Positions 1-11,515 of a stretch of 64,000 nucleotides of DNA are shown here, one piece after another. The notes beneath the pieces were generated by a model. The model saw nothing but the letters and a program-made list of their open reading frames with translations, was not told the origin of the DNA and did not search any database. The first letter of the stretch is position 1. Each line of letters opens with the position of its first letter. The stretch is from Epichloe hybrida (taxonomy: Eukaryota; Ascomycota; Sordariomycetes; Hypocreales; Clavicipitaceae). Position numbers and translations under genes: made by a program. The stretch is from NCBI GenBank assembly GCA_019022495.1, contig JAFEKR010000029.1, forward strand, positions 1 to 64,000. The letters are read 5' to 3'.

Positions 1-1133
1 CAGACTCCAGTACATATTAGTGAAAGAGAAAAATCGGGATTTTCTTTAGTTCTTTTTAAGAATTGCATCAGAGAACCCCCTCTATTCTTTGAAAATACAC
101 ACAACAATTCGAACCATCATATTGAGGTGACACTTATAAATTTTCTTATTAGCTTTTTCGCGAACATGACTTCACCCCTGGTACTGCTAATCTATGTACA
201 TACATATGTGCATACGGCAAGCAACATCACGTGCATCTGCGTCAGGGTGGTCATAGCTCCCTCCGGGATCTACGAACAGATCTCATCGGCTCGAGGAGTT
301 ATGTATGTATGTAGATGATCCATGTGCCGCATCGACCTATCATGTCGATGGTGAATTTCTATTTCGGGGCCCCTTTCCTGCTCCATCCAAGCCATTCGTA
401 AGTCCCTCAACATGCGTCCCGTACATGGCTGCGACAGCCGGTCAACAAGCACAACTCAACCGCGATCCTTGTGTGAAGAACGACTCGAGATGCGGTGCTT
501 TTATGGCTGGTGATTATTCCATTTGAGCACTCGTTGATTAATCGAGGTGACGAACGACAAATGATGCAAGTGAGTCACGGATGACTCTGCACTCTGCGTG
601 TTGTCCCACGCGGTTGCGCATGTGCAAAAAGAGAAGCTGCTGCGAAACTCGGCATCTGATTAAATCAACCTCCGAGCCACCTCTTCGCCAACCGTGGTGC
701 GAATTCAGCAATGTTGCTCCTCCGTACGGATTTCACGTTTGCCCAAAACGCCGAAAGCTCGAATGTTGAGGTTCTGCATCGGCCACCAGACGAATAGCTT
801 TCGAACGACTGACTGTCAAGGCGAATCGACTTGGCACGTATCAAAATCAGACTCGTACTCAAATGCTACGGCGTCGTAATTCGAACTAAGAACGGACAGG
901 GCGATGTCTAATACCTGAAGACGAACTACTTGCGTTGATGGCGTTGTAGAGCGTATATAGAATCTGTCCACCAGGAGTAGGATCTCCTAGTAATGCTCAA
1001 AGGATATCAGTGCCAATAACGCTGCTTCGAGGTCGTGGCCAAATGGCGACAGCCTACACGGCCTTGTTGGACGAACATCCTCTTGTCTCGTTGGCCAAAA
1101 TAAAGGATCAATATAGCCTTTTTTATTCTCAGC
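1..1133. other. Intergenic, no gene seen
   Basis: Short open frames on both strands look random: they have no recognisable domain and no consistent start or splice structure. There is a TATG/TACA-rich stretch around 195-320. No tRNA-like B box was seen. It may hold the 3' region of CENP-H, whose stop is at its right edge, and the end of an unseen neighbour on the left. Confidence 0.6.
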
Positions 1134-2114
1134 CTAATCATCTCCATCTAGATCCAACACAACATCACTCAACTTGGCATCCCGGGCCCAATCTACACCA
1201 CTCCCAGCCACTATACCGCTTGCAAGGCCCTTCATCACCCTCCATCTCTGACGACTTGCTTTCATAGCCGCGTCCAGCTTCCTAATCTCGCTTTGCGTCT
1301 CTTCATCGTCCAGGCGCGTGGCTTGCCTCTGCTTGACCTCTTCAGCCAGTTCGAACAAGGTCGACGTCAGATCAACATTTTTCCGAATTACACGCGCAGT
1401 GTCGCTCTGGACTTCGGTAAGGTCGTTACGAATGAAGCCTATATCGGTGGCCTGCTTGGCCACAGACATGGCGGATTGGTCCCGCCGTTCTATGTAAGGT
1501 AGTAGGTCCCTGTGAGCACGAACGTTTTCACACCGTGTTAGTCTGGTCCTTTCTTTTCTTTCATACCGGTCCATATTCTTTCAGGGGGGGGAATTCCAAT
1601 CTAATTGATTGAGTCTGGGCGAATGTGTGGAGCTCTTACCGCTCAGCAGGCGATGCGTTTGTACCGTTGTGGACAGCCTTGAGGATGGCATTTGCCGTCA
1701 TGACAGACTCGATGACATCGTTTCGAAGTCGGAAGTTTGCTCTTGCATCAAGAAGGTCTTCTTGTGTCTGCTTGGAGACTTTGTTGGCATCGGCGGTTAT
1801 CACTATGACATCTACATGAGTCTGCCTTCGTTCTCCATCTTGTCTGTGGAGTGAAGAAGAGTCGAGAGATTATATCAATTCTCCGACAAGTAAGATGGGA
1901 TGTAATGTAGAGGGGAACAAAAAAGGTAGGTATGCATACCAGGACGGTACACGGAGTGCGCGTTGATAATCGCAATCTCTAGCCTCAGCTGTTGCAACTG
2001 GTCATATAATTCCAACACCCGTTGCTCATCTTCGGAAAGCGGCAATTGCGAATCCACTTCGACGCGCTGCCCATCATCCTCATCCACCATGGACACGTCC
2101 TGTGGTTGGTCCAT
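1134..2114 (-). CDS. CENP-H: Kinetochore protein CENP-H (Fta3/Mcm16 family)
   Basis: Subunit of the inner kinetochore CCAN/Ctf19 complex at centromeres. Proposed exons are 2114-1951, 1843-1640 and 1509-1134, giving 247 aa in frame. Exon 1 is acidic with a short coiled coil (residues about 25-50). Exon 2 carries an FRLRNDVIESV segment typical of the family. Exon 3 is a long helix ending in WRVMKGLASGI and GSGVDWARD, the signature of the CENP-H C-terminal domain. The second intron (1639-1510) has a clean GTAAGAG donor and CACAG acceptor. The first is less certain: a GTACCG donor at 1950 with CAG at 1844 restores frame, and a GTATGC donor at 1939 with a weaker AAG acceptor would also work. Divergent from ATG11. 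Family call is firm, exon 1/2 junction is not. Confidence 0.82.
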
Positions 2115-2844
2115 TTTTTTTTCTTCTTTCCTTATACTATATCGTGTCCAAGTTGATGGCCAAAAGAAAAGAAAAAAAAACGGGTGTCAAGACTCTCCAG
2201 ATGCCAAATTTCAAAGTATTGGTGGGTAGGTTACCAACAATGGCAGATGATGTCGGGCTGTTACTGGGGCTCCCGATGAACAAACATGCAGGGCGCGTGC
2301 GCGCAGAGGTTTTTCGCACTATTATGTGAGATCCATCGTGGTGTTTGTCGTTGACAGCAACTTTGAGCAATGCGACGCGCGACGCGCGACAACAAGCAGG
2401 TGGTGCGTGTCACGAGGGGTGATGTTTGGTGGGCAGCTGGTTCAATTCATCAAAGATGGATGTGGTAATAGTCCGTAGTTTATCCAACAACATGTTAGAT
2501 TGATCCACGTTCAGCTCAGCCACTGACCAAACTGGGTATAGGCGGTAATGGGTTCGGCTGCAACCTATGAGCTCGCACTATTGCCCCCGGCTCGGGCGTC
2601 ACATCCACTGCCTGGTAGCGAGCACAATGGACCGTGGGTGTTTGAGCTATAATCATCCGGAGCCGCCGCCTCAGTGCATCAGGCATCACCGCGTCTGCTG
2701 TCATCCATCACGAACCACGAACTCCCATTCCGCGGGCTTTCCTCACACAACATTTTTTACCGATTCACAACACGCTTCGCCGGCTGCCTGCTTCGCACTT
2801 CTCAACCTCGGCCGATTCGCCTGCGACGGGAGAATGTCTCGGGA
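2115..2844. promoter_or_regulatory. Divergent promoter region CENP-H / ATG11
   Basis: About 730 bp separates the two divergent start codons, so it should hold both promoters. Visible content: pyrimidine runs next to the CENP-H start, and a short GCGACGC tandem repeat around 2370-2390. No other coding frame is convincing. Confidence 0.5.
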
Positions 2845-5800
2845 ATGGCTACGCAGGTGTTGATTGCCCATACGGGCCAGCGCCTCGAGGTCGATACTTC
2901 GCAGTTTTCGACGTATGTCTGCTCACTCCAACGCCAATCCCTGCCGCGCTGCGTCTCACTCTAACGATACTTCTATTTCCAGCATCGACGATCTGAAAAC
3001 ATGGGTCTCAAAGCACAGCTCTGTGCCGCTTCAGCATATGGTTGCTCTGACTCCACAAGGTCGCAGCGTCAAGTCCACTAGTCTACATGCCGAGGTCGGT
3101 GCTGCCATCAGACATCACATATCGAACAACATGAAGCCATTCGATAAGAGTGTTGCTGACTTTTTGTGAAAATACAGAAAGAGTTTCTTGTTTACGATAT
3201 CCGAGTGACACAGACTTCTTCCTCCCCGAGCTCTCCATCGCTGGTCTCCAACACACCGCCTCCACCGAGACTGTCGATACCCAATGCGCCGAACTTGATT
3301 GATGATGTTCAAGCAATCTCTTCATGGCAAAACTTGTATCAGGAGCGGCGTTCCTGGGCAATCAAGTTGTCTGAGGAGTGTGCTCGCCTCAACTCAGAGG
3401 CTGCAGCTCGATACGATGAAATAGACATCATCATCAAATGCTTGGACGCGGCTGTTGCAAATCTCGAGATGAGTGTAAAACAGATTGAGCCCAAGTATCA
3501 CGAGCTGAAGAAATGGGTAGAACCTGCCCTATCAGAGCACGAAAACTTGGCTACCATGTGGGAACAGCACGTCAAGCTCGCTCGAAATACCCCTGTTTCT
3601 CCAGCTATGGTGAAGTTCATGACAAGAGAAGAGGTTACGAAAGGGCATGTCACCTTGGAGGATCTGATCGAGTTAGATACGGCAAGGAAGGCTGGTAAAC
3701 TCGCACCGACAGCCCGGCGACGATTCGGTGACAAAGCCGCCAACTTGGACCAGCTTGCCTCGCAAATGTACAAGGGTTGGGAGGGGCTCATCGCCGATTT
3801 CGACAAGTTGATGAACTGTTCGGCCCTGGGGCATAGTGGCGACTCGGTTCAGCTCCTGGAGGATATCGAGGTTATCGTCAACCAAATCGACTCCGACTAT
3901 CGTACGGCTCTGGGATACAAGGGTTCCAAGAGAGATCTGGCGCAAGCATCCCAGATAGCGTCGAACCACACAGAGAGGTTAGTTCCATCTCTCAAGAAGC
4001 GCGTTCAGGAGATGTATGAGCTTGTCCAATATGCCACTCAGGCTCGAAACTTGCATCGGAGTCTGTGAGATGCATGCAAACCATTACCGATGTCACCTCC
4101 TTACATAGCAACGTTCGAGGCCAAATAAACGTGCTGAATCAATCCGAGGACGACATGACTACATTCGACTACTTGCGGCTTATTCACCAGCTCCCGTACA
4201 TGTACGCGTCGTTTGTAGTCGAAGCTATCCGTCGACGCGAATGGGCTGACAAGGTCAAGACGGACTCTTCTACACTGGCCAACGAAATGGCCTTATTCCA
4301 AGATGAGGAGTCGAAGAGACGAAGGAAGTGGCACAAGACGGTCGGGAGCATGTACGGACCAACTCTGGACACCAATGTGATGGGGTTGGAAGTGAACCTC
4401 CTCGGGGAGGACTTACCGTGGCCTTCTATCACCAAAGATGACTTGGACACCTTCATCCAGTCTTTGCAGGAGCAGGAGACAGATCAGACTGTTCTCGATG
4501 ATATTGAAAAGCTTGTTCAGGAACTACTAAACCCCACAAAGCAGCAGTCCAAAAGGCTGAAGGCGTTCAAGAATGGTAGCGTTCACGAAGCAGCTCTCGG
4601 CAGAAGTGGACTCATGATACGAGGGGATGACGATTTGCTCCGCTCATTGCGGGATGACAAGTCCAAGACTGAAAGCAAATTGAAAACAGCAGAGAGCAGG
4701 GTTAGGCGCCTGGAAGATTTGCTTCACAGGCAAAGCCAAGCGTCACGACCTGGAAACCTGTTCCAGCCGCAGAACCACCAGTCACATGAGCGACGCGGCT
4801 CGAGCTCCTCAGTCAGGTCTATTCGTGTCGAAGACCGTCGGCGCTCTTCTGATGGCGCTGACCCTCTTCTGCGAAGAATTGCGCAACTGGAGAATGAGCT
4901 GCGAGAAGAGAAACAACGATCTGCCGGTATTCAGAAAGATCTCAGCACGCGAAACACAGAACACGATGATGCAAAGAACCAGATTCAAGAGGCGAACTCG
5001 ACCAAGAAGGATTTACTCGAAAACATGGAAGCCTTGAAGCGAGAGTTCGTTGAGGAACGAAAGCCCCTAGAACAAGAGATCAAAACACTGAAGGCTCGAC
5101 TTGAAGATACCGAAGATGAGATGGAACACTTTGACGAATCTAGGGAGAAGGAGAAGGCATCTTCTGACGGAAGAATTCGGGAGCTAGAGACACAAGTCCT
5201 GAAGTTGACAAAGGAGAGGGCTGATGAAGGCCTCAAAGCGCAAGGACAAGTTGACTTCCTACGAAAAGAAGCTCAAATACAGCGCGTTCAGCTGGACACC
5301 CTCGAGCGACAGTCCCGAGGAGCCCAGGACGAGAAGCAACTCTTGTCACAAAGATTGCAGGCCGCCGAAAAGCTCGCCGAGAGCCAGCTGGACTCATTGC
5401 ACAAAATTTTCGCGGAGCTCTTGCCCGGTCAGTCTGGTCCTCACGAGCTATCAGACCTTACGGACTCTTGTGTGTCACAAATTGTCGACCTCCTCACCAA
5501 ATTGAAGAACATGGAAAGCGATGCCGCTGTGGTCAAATCAGATTTGGAGCATGCAGTGGTCTCCATGAACGAGCTCAAACGGGAAGTCATGGAAATGCAA
5601 GCAAAGCTGGCTGAAGGGGAGGACAAGGCGGTCCAGCTTCGTGAAAACGCATCAGAAGAGAAGGCAAGAGCTGCTGCCCTTGAAGGGGAGCTTGCCAGCA
5701 GTAGACATGATTTGAGCCAGCTGCGAGCGCAACTCTCGGCTGGGGAGACCGGCTCAGAAACCCTGCAGAAGAAGCTGGAGCTTGAGGAGAAGAAAGTCAT

Positions 5801-7331
5801 TCAATTGTCGGAAGAAGCAGCGTCCCGCCGATCTCAGGTCGGCAGCCTCGAGGAAGAATTACGCTTGGTCAGGCAGAAAGCGGAGATTTTGCAAACAAAG
5901 TCGTCTGCGCTAGCCAGGCAATACGATGCTCGCGATGCACGAACCATGGATCTCACACAAAGGCTTTATGCGCAAAGTGATCGACTGACTCGTCTTCTCG
6001 AGCGCTGTGGATATGCAGTTGCAAGAGCCAATGGGGAAATGATTATCAACAAGGTTCCGCGCGCAGAACGAGCCACGCCGAATCCCAATGACTCTTCGGA
6101 TCCCGGTAACTCTGTTCGCCGGTCTGTCAGTTTAGGCAAGTCCCTGGCTGACAGCGCTGACTTGGAGTTACTATACTGGATGAACACCAGCGATGCAGCG
6201 AGCGAGGCAGACAAGTACTCTGCGTTTGTCAAGAGTTTAGGATCATTCGACATGGATGTCTTTTCCGATACGATACACATGAGAATCAAGGAAGCGGAAC
6301 ATAAAGCTCGGAAATGGCAGAGGGAGGCTCGGGCGTACCGGGACCGGTCACATTCTCAGCAAAAGGATGCCCACGAAAAGATTGCCTTCAAGAACTTCAA
6401 GGAGGGCGATCTTGCCTTGTTCCTACCCACGCGTAACCAGCAGGCAGGGGCATGGGCAGCTGTCAATGTCGGGTTTCCTCACTACTTCCTCCGTGAGCAA
6501 GACGGTCATCGTTTGCGCCAACGCGAATGGCTCGTCGCCAGAATATCGCGGATTGAGGAAAGAGTTGTCGATCTATCCAAAAGTCTCCAGCCCGCAAATG
6601 ATTCCGAGTCGTTAAACGACGACGAGAACGACAATCCCTTCCAGCTGTCCGACGGCCTGCGATGGTATCTCATTGACGCGCAGGAGGACAAACCTGGCGC
6701 CCCGTCCACGCCAGGAATGGGCAAGTCAACCGTTGCTGCCAATACTGTTGCGGCAACGGCTAGTATCCAGTCGCTCGCGATCAAGGGCAAGGGAAAAAAC
6801 CGAGACAGCATCACCAGCATCGAAGGCATTAACAAGACGCTTTCGAAGGGTCTAGAAAGCAGACGGAGTAGTTCAGCCTCAAAGAAAGCGTTGCCGTTCC
6901 AGACAGCTGGTGGGACAGCACTGCTGAAGAGCAGTGCCTTGGCCAGCGAGACAAATTCCCTGCGGGCGGCAGCTACAGATTCTCCAGCGGGGACCAGCCC
7001 AGCGCAGACAAGCCCGTTGGCAAGCGGCCAGCTTCAAATGGCTTCATCCGAAGTGGCTGTCGCCAACAAGGGACCACAGAAAGCAGTACTAAGCAACGAC
7101 GCGCTGGGCGCACACGCCGAGGAGACATCTGCTCGGGAGCCCACTGGCAAGTCTTCCGAGGTACGAAACGTTGACTCTCTGCTCGGTCCTTGAATCTTTG
7201 CTGATCACACATATGCTCAGGCCCGAAGTCCAATGCGGAGAGAAGAACCAGCAGATAGTCCGTCCAAGAAGTCCGTGTTGTGGGACTCACTGTGGAGCGT
7301 AGACTATATGTATGAGAACCCGTCCAAGTAA
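2845..7331 (+). CDS. ATG11: Autophagy scaffold protein Atg11 (with a frameshift)
   Basis: Scaffold that links cargo receptors to the Atg1 kinase in selective autophagy (pexophagy, mitophagy). Exons: 2845-2912, 2983-3094, 3178-7160, 7221-7331. The N-terminus is ubiquitin-like. A coiled-coil-rich middle spans residues about 560-990. The conserved Atg11 C-terminal domain is near residue 1130-1190 (FKEGDLALFLPTR, then PHYFL). The last small exon gives the family-typical tail SVLWDSLWSVDY. The reading frame breaks near 4048: frame 1 runs through QARN to a TGA at 4066, while the conserved protein continues in the next frame as LASESVRCMQTITDV. One extra base (AAC-C-TTG) makes the four exons sum to 1425 whole codons. 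No intron consensus explains the shift. It is either an assembly/sequencing error or a true loss-of-function mutation; everything downstream is well preserved, which favours an error or a very recent event. Confidence 0.9.
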
Positions 7332-8477
7332 AGCAATGGGGAAGCATGTCTGGTGAATTGTAGAAGGTGGAAGTGTTGCGGGCCATGGACGATCGAATGT
7401 CCTCCTTTTCATCATCTTTTGCTTTTGCCTTTTCTTTTTCTTCTTCTTGATTGCTTCATCTGGCGCTGTGGCACAGGAACATACATCCCCTATATCCTAT
7501 ATTGGAATGGCGTTTAATGGTCAATCGCTTTCTTTTTTTTTTTTTTTGCAACGGGCTCTTTTTTCCTTTTTCTTCTTTTGTTCATATACCATGTTTGGCG
7601 TTGGTGCATCTCAGCGGTTGTGTAGCTTTCGAGCGTTTCGAGCCTTTGCTCGAAGAGCGGATTGGAAACGGACACAGGATAATTCAAGGTGAAGCTTGTT
7701 TCATTATATGGGCGGGCTCGGAGGATCGGAGGGAGTGGTTAGATAGAAGTCGTGACACCACATGCGCACAAGAATCGATGTATCTTGGAGTAAATCGTGG
7801 TGTTAATACTGGTGGGACATGTGCTTGTTCGTGGGGTAGTGCGATGACGACGGGCCAATCAGTCGAGATAACAAGCATTTGCATTCGATGTCTCCCATAC
7901 CCAGGTATTACTCGCCTGTCTCCTTTGTATGGAGTCACGTTAATAAGCAGGGTCTGTCATGCAGGATGTGGCAGGCAGGCCCGAGGATTTGGCGTCAGGG
8001 ATGGCGAGGGAGGGGTAGAGGGGGGGTGGGTGCATCACGACCCAAATTCACTTTCACTTCCACTTTGATTCGCATCTCCACTCTCCACACCTCTCGGCCG
8101 TCCAGACCAGACATCGACATTGCGCGCTTTGCTCGATTCCAACTTCCAACCCAACCAACCCAAGGCAAATCCTTCGGTCTACGCCGCACCATGTATGCGT
8201 CACCAACAACGACCATCATCACCTCGCCGACCTAATACTATTGTGCTCCTCCACCTTCTCAGCACAGAAAGCGCATCTTGCCTTTCATTCCTGGGGGCTG
8301 TTTCCTCTCACCTGACGAGGAACATCGTCTGACCGAGCGAGCGCCCGAGGCTGGCACCTTTCGCCCCCTTTCTCGAGCCCAAAAAAACAGAAAAAGGGGG
8401 GGGAAAAAACGCCCGAGATCTTCAAATAGCCCTGTGGCCGTCGATCGAATCGGCATATCGCCGCTTGCTCACGTATC
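7332..8477. other. Intergenic / UBP16 5' region
   Basis: About 1.1 kb with homopolymer runs (poly-T near 7520-7540) and CT-rich tracts at 8040-8160 and 8210-8300, typical of fungal promoters and 5' untranslated leaders. A 205-codon open frame at 7451-8068 shows no domain or biased composition and is taken as chance. Confidence 0.55.
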
Positions 8478-10424
8478 ATGCCCGACAAGTCATTGTCGGT
8501 CGTATCGTATGCTGCCGGAGCATCCCTCGCCGCCGTTGCCTTGATCTATGTGTTTGGCCCGACCTTTGCCATCGACCATGACACCAGCGTCAACTCCAAG
8601 AAGAAAACGGTGGTCGGTCTGCGCAACCAGGCCAATGATTGCTTCATCAACTCTGTACTCCAGGTCCTTGCAGGTCTTGGCGATCTCCGCATATACCTGA
8701 TCCGCGAAACGCACCGGCGGCGCATCGAAGATCCGGCCGTCTATGCAAACCTTGTACAACCTCTCGGCACGGCCAAGCTTGAGCAATGGAAGCTGCAGGG
8801 CTTGCAGGACGGTCTGGTGACACAGGGCCTCAAGGAGATGCTGGATGCACTCAACGAACGGCCCATTTACAAAAAGTCCGTCTCTCCGTTCCCCTTTGTT
8901 CGAGTGTTGGAAGTTGCCTTCAAGCAGCACATCAGTCGGCAACAGCAGGATGCCCAAGAATTCTTGCAAATTGTTGCTGAGCGTCTCAAGGACGAGTACC
9001 ACGCTGGGCAGCGCGCGCGATTTCACGCACGAAAGAATGGTCTCCTCCGTGCGTCAAGCAACGGCACCAAGGTTTCGATCAATGGCGATGGCCAGGGTCA
9101 TGATGCTGGCGACGACGACGACGACGACGACGAAGACGGTAACAATCGTGGTCGTGGTCACTCAGAGAGCGTCCATGACGAAAAGAGCATCAGCATCGGG
9201 GAGACGAACAGCATCCACGAAAAGGACGCCGAGTCTGGCACGTCTCCGCTAGATTCGCAAAACGGCTCGAACCCCGACACTCTCACTCATCAGGTACCAC
9301 TCGAGCTGGAGGAAGGATTTCCCATGGAGGGCAAGTACGAGTCGCATCTCGAGTGTCAAACATGCAAATACAAGACGAAACCTAGGGAGGAAACTTTTTG
9401 CACCTTGACGCTGGCGGTGCCGCAGGTGTCTTCTACGTCTCTCAACTCCTGTTTCGATGGAGTCTTCAAGACTGAGTTCATCGATGACTTCAAGTGTGAA
9501 ATGTGCCGGTTGCTGTTCGTCAAGTCCAATCTGGAACATGAGATGGCCCGGTCCAACTCGGAAAACTTCAAAGCGCAGGCCAAGGACAGCATCGACAAGC
9601 TCCAAATGGCTATTGACACGGATCCCGAACAACCTCCCGAGGGTGTGGACCTAGGCGACATTCGATACGCACCGAAGCGAAAGATTTCCAAAACGACGCG
9701 CATCTCCATCTTCCCCAAAATCCTGGCCCTTCACTTGTCTCGGTCCATCTACGGCATCGGCCAGATGACACAAAAGAACTCGGCCAAGGTGGCTTTTCCC
9801 GAAGAGTTGCCTCTCGGCGGTCTCATGAACCAGCACAAATACAAACTTCTCGGAACGGTCACACACCGCGGCGGTCACAACAGCGGTCACTACGAGGCCT
9901 TCAGGCGGCAGAACCAACCATCACCTTACCACAACTCCAATACTTTCCAGCAATCCCATGTGTACAGCAAGACGCCGACTCCAATTTCAACGCCAGAAAT
10001 AGCAGCACGTCCAACCCATAGTCCGGCCATTTCCACGCCAGACTTGCTGTCACCCTCCCCCGCGACGAATTCGTCCACGCCATCGCTCGTTTCCATGGCG
10101 GCCCCGCCTCGCAGCGTGCCCACCGAAGTCAACTCGGACTCGAGCTCCAAGTCAAACGGGAAGGACAAGGATGCTGAAACAAGCAGTCTCCGATCCGTAG
10201 CGGCATCTACCAAATCCGCCTTATTCAAGCTAGCGTCCTCCAAAGCGGGACAGGACCTCGTCAAGATGCCTTCCAACGGTCTGTCCAAGAAGGCCAAGCG
10301 TCGCAAGCCCGCTGCCGATAAGTGGTGGCGCGTGAGTGATGAAAAGGTGCGCGAGGCCAAGACTAGTGAGGTTCTCAGCATGCAAAGGGAAGTCTATCTT
10401 CTCTTCTACGAGCTGGAGAGGTGA
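8478..10424 (+). CDS. UBP16: Membrane-anchored ubiquitin-specific protease (Ubp16-like)
   Basis: Intronless, 648 aa. Cysteine protease of the UCH/USP family that removes ubiquitin. One hydrophobic N-terminal segment (residues about 9-29) is followed directly by the catalytic Cys box GLRNQANDCFINSVLQ, with the nucleophile at about Cys55. The zinc-ribbon-like CxxC pairs are LECQTCKYK and FKCEMC. The His box is GHNSGHYEAF near residues 460-475, and the C-terminal box ends in REVYLLFYE. An Asp-rich tract (about residues 210-222) and a Ser/Pro-rich insert between the His box and the last box are low complexity and probably disordered. The N-terminal anchor and domain order match yeast Ubp16 and the USP30 type found on the mitochondrial outer membrane; location is inferred from family. 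Start is the first ATG of the frame and gives the anchor. Confidence 0.85.
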   Translation: MPDKSLSVVSYAAGASLAAVALIYVFGPTFAIDHDTSVNSKKKTVVGLRNQANDCFINSVLQVLAGLGDLRIYLIRETHRRRIEDPAVYANLVQPLGTAKLEQWKLQGLQDGLVTQGLKEMLDALNERPIYKKSVSPFPFVRVLEVAFKQHISRQQQDAQEFLQIVAERLKDEYHAGQRARFHARKNGLLRASSNGTKVSINGDGQGHDAGDDDDDDDEDGNNRGRGHSESVHDEKSISIGETNSIHEKDAESGTSPLDSQNGSNPDTLTHQVPLELEEGFPMEGKYESHLECQTCKYKTKPREETFCTLTLAVPQVSSTSLNSCFDGVFKTEFIDDFKCEMCRLLFVKSNLEHEMARSNSENFKAQAKDSIDKLQMAIDTDPEQPPEGVDLGDIRYAPKRKISKTTRISIFPKILALHLSRSIYGIGQMTQKNSAKVAFPEELPLGGLMNQHKYKLLGTVTHRGGHNSGHYEAFRRQNQPSPYHNSNTFQQSHVYSKTPTPISTPEIAARPTHSPAISTPDLLSPSPATNSSTPSLVSMAAPPRSVPTEVNSDSSSKSNGKDKDAETSSLRSVAASTKSALFKLASSKAGQDLVKMPSNGLSKKAKRRKPAADKWWRVSDEKVREAKTSEVLSMQREVYLLFYELER

Positions 10425-10965
10425 TGATACAATATGCGCGTAAACAAAAAACAAGAAAATCTGTCCTTGCATTTTATAATTTTGTATATACAGAGTACAC
10501 TAGCATTCATGTGGCGTTTGGTATTAGCATATGTATTTGGGGAGGCAAGGATGCCGCACGTGGGCATTGAAGACAGTCGAAGTGCAAGTGCATACATTCA
10601 TTCATTATAGACGATTGGCAAAGGGTCGATTTGGTTTCTTTTTTTTTTTTTGGGGGGAGAAGAGGGCGCGAGGGTGCGCGAGTAGAGATGGATATACACG
10701 ATCAGTTATTCGCTTGGCTACAATGTTGTTCTTGGAAATCTCAATGTACATGGTCAAGAGTCAGTTTGCACCATAAATTCACGCAGGTCCCACAATGGAT
10801 TGCAATGCTTGGCTGGAGCTAAAGTAGTTCCCTAGCACACATGTTGTTACGATGCGAAATGTATAATAAAATGAGTGTCAAGCTGGTTGTTCAAATTCAA
10901 CTAGCTAGAGGTCAGAGCTATCGTCTAATATAAGGGCTCTAGGTCACGTGCAGGCCACATCCTCG

Positions 10966-10998
10966 GCAACGGCCACTTGTCAATTCTAGCACGTAACA
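10966..10998 (+). repeat. 33-bp dispersed repeat, copy 1
   Basis: Matches 23259-23291 at 30 of 33 positions in the same orientation, with core CTAGCACGTAACAC. Both copies lie upstream of plus-strand genes (GT31 at 11516 and the complex I 49 kDa gene at 23557). Nature unknown; could be a relic of a repeat or a shared regulatory site. Confidence 0.5.
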
Positions 10999-11173
10999 CT
11001 TTAACACGCTCAAGGACATGGGGTATTTGCGCTACTAAGAGATACTAGGTAGTTCTTAGAAAATATATATGATGAAAGGTACATGATACCCCACTTAGTG
11101 CCATGGAAAGATCTGCCATTGGCCTGCTGCCCCTAGTCGTGTACCTCCTGTAAAAACGAATAGGGATTAGACT

Positions 11174-11250
11174 ATGCTCGTTTATCGCAGCTACTATTAG
11201 GGGGGGTTGCGCACTAACCTAACAGTACAGTAGCTGCGACAAATAAGCAT
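11174..11250. repeat. Imperfect inverted repeat
   Basis: Arms 11174-11195 and 11229-11250 are complementary at about 20 of 22 positions, around a 33-nt centre that includes a run of seven G. May be a transposon relic or a foldable leader segment upstream of the GT31 gene. Confidence 0.5.
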
Positions 11251-11515
11251 ATGCTTAGCAAAAGTCAAAGGCGCCTACTCCACGCATGTACATTTATTGA
11301 TTGCATTTTGGCCGTTTCCACAAGTGACAATACTGTTTCCCCCTTTTTTTGTATTTTTCTCATCTTTTTTTCTGGCCTATCCTGCATTGAAACGCACATA
11401 CTACAAGAAAGCAATACGTCAGAGCCCCCTCTCTCGACCAGTCGCGCTGGGGATTTTCCTTTCTTCTATTCAGGGGGTTTCGGGAAAGGAACCGCTCGAT
11501 AATATCCACAGACAA

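Larger units (their letters stand above)
10425..11515. other. Intergenic with short repeats
   Basis: About 1.1 kb between UBP16 and the GT31 gene. It contains one copy of a 33-bp dispersed repeat (10966-10998) and an imperfect inverted repeat (11174-11250). The frame of the downstream gene is open from 11297, but this upstream part reads as low-complexity Phe-rich sequence, so it is treated as leader. Confidence 0.5.

Noticed and set aside
4041..4070. Programmed ribosomal frameshift in ATG11
   Set aside because: No slippery heptamer in the right phase and no known case in the family; loss of one base is simpler.
7451..8068. 205-codon frame upstream of UBP16
   Set aside because: Starts in a poly-T tract, mixed composition, no motif; likely leader sequence.
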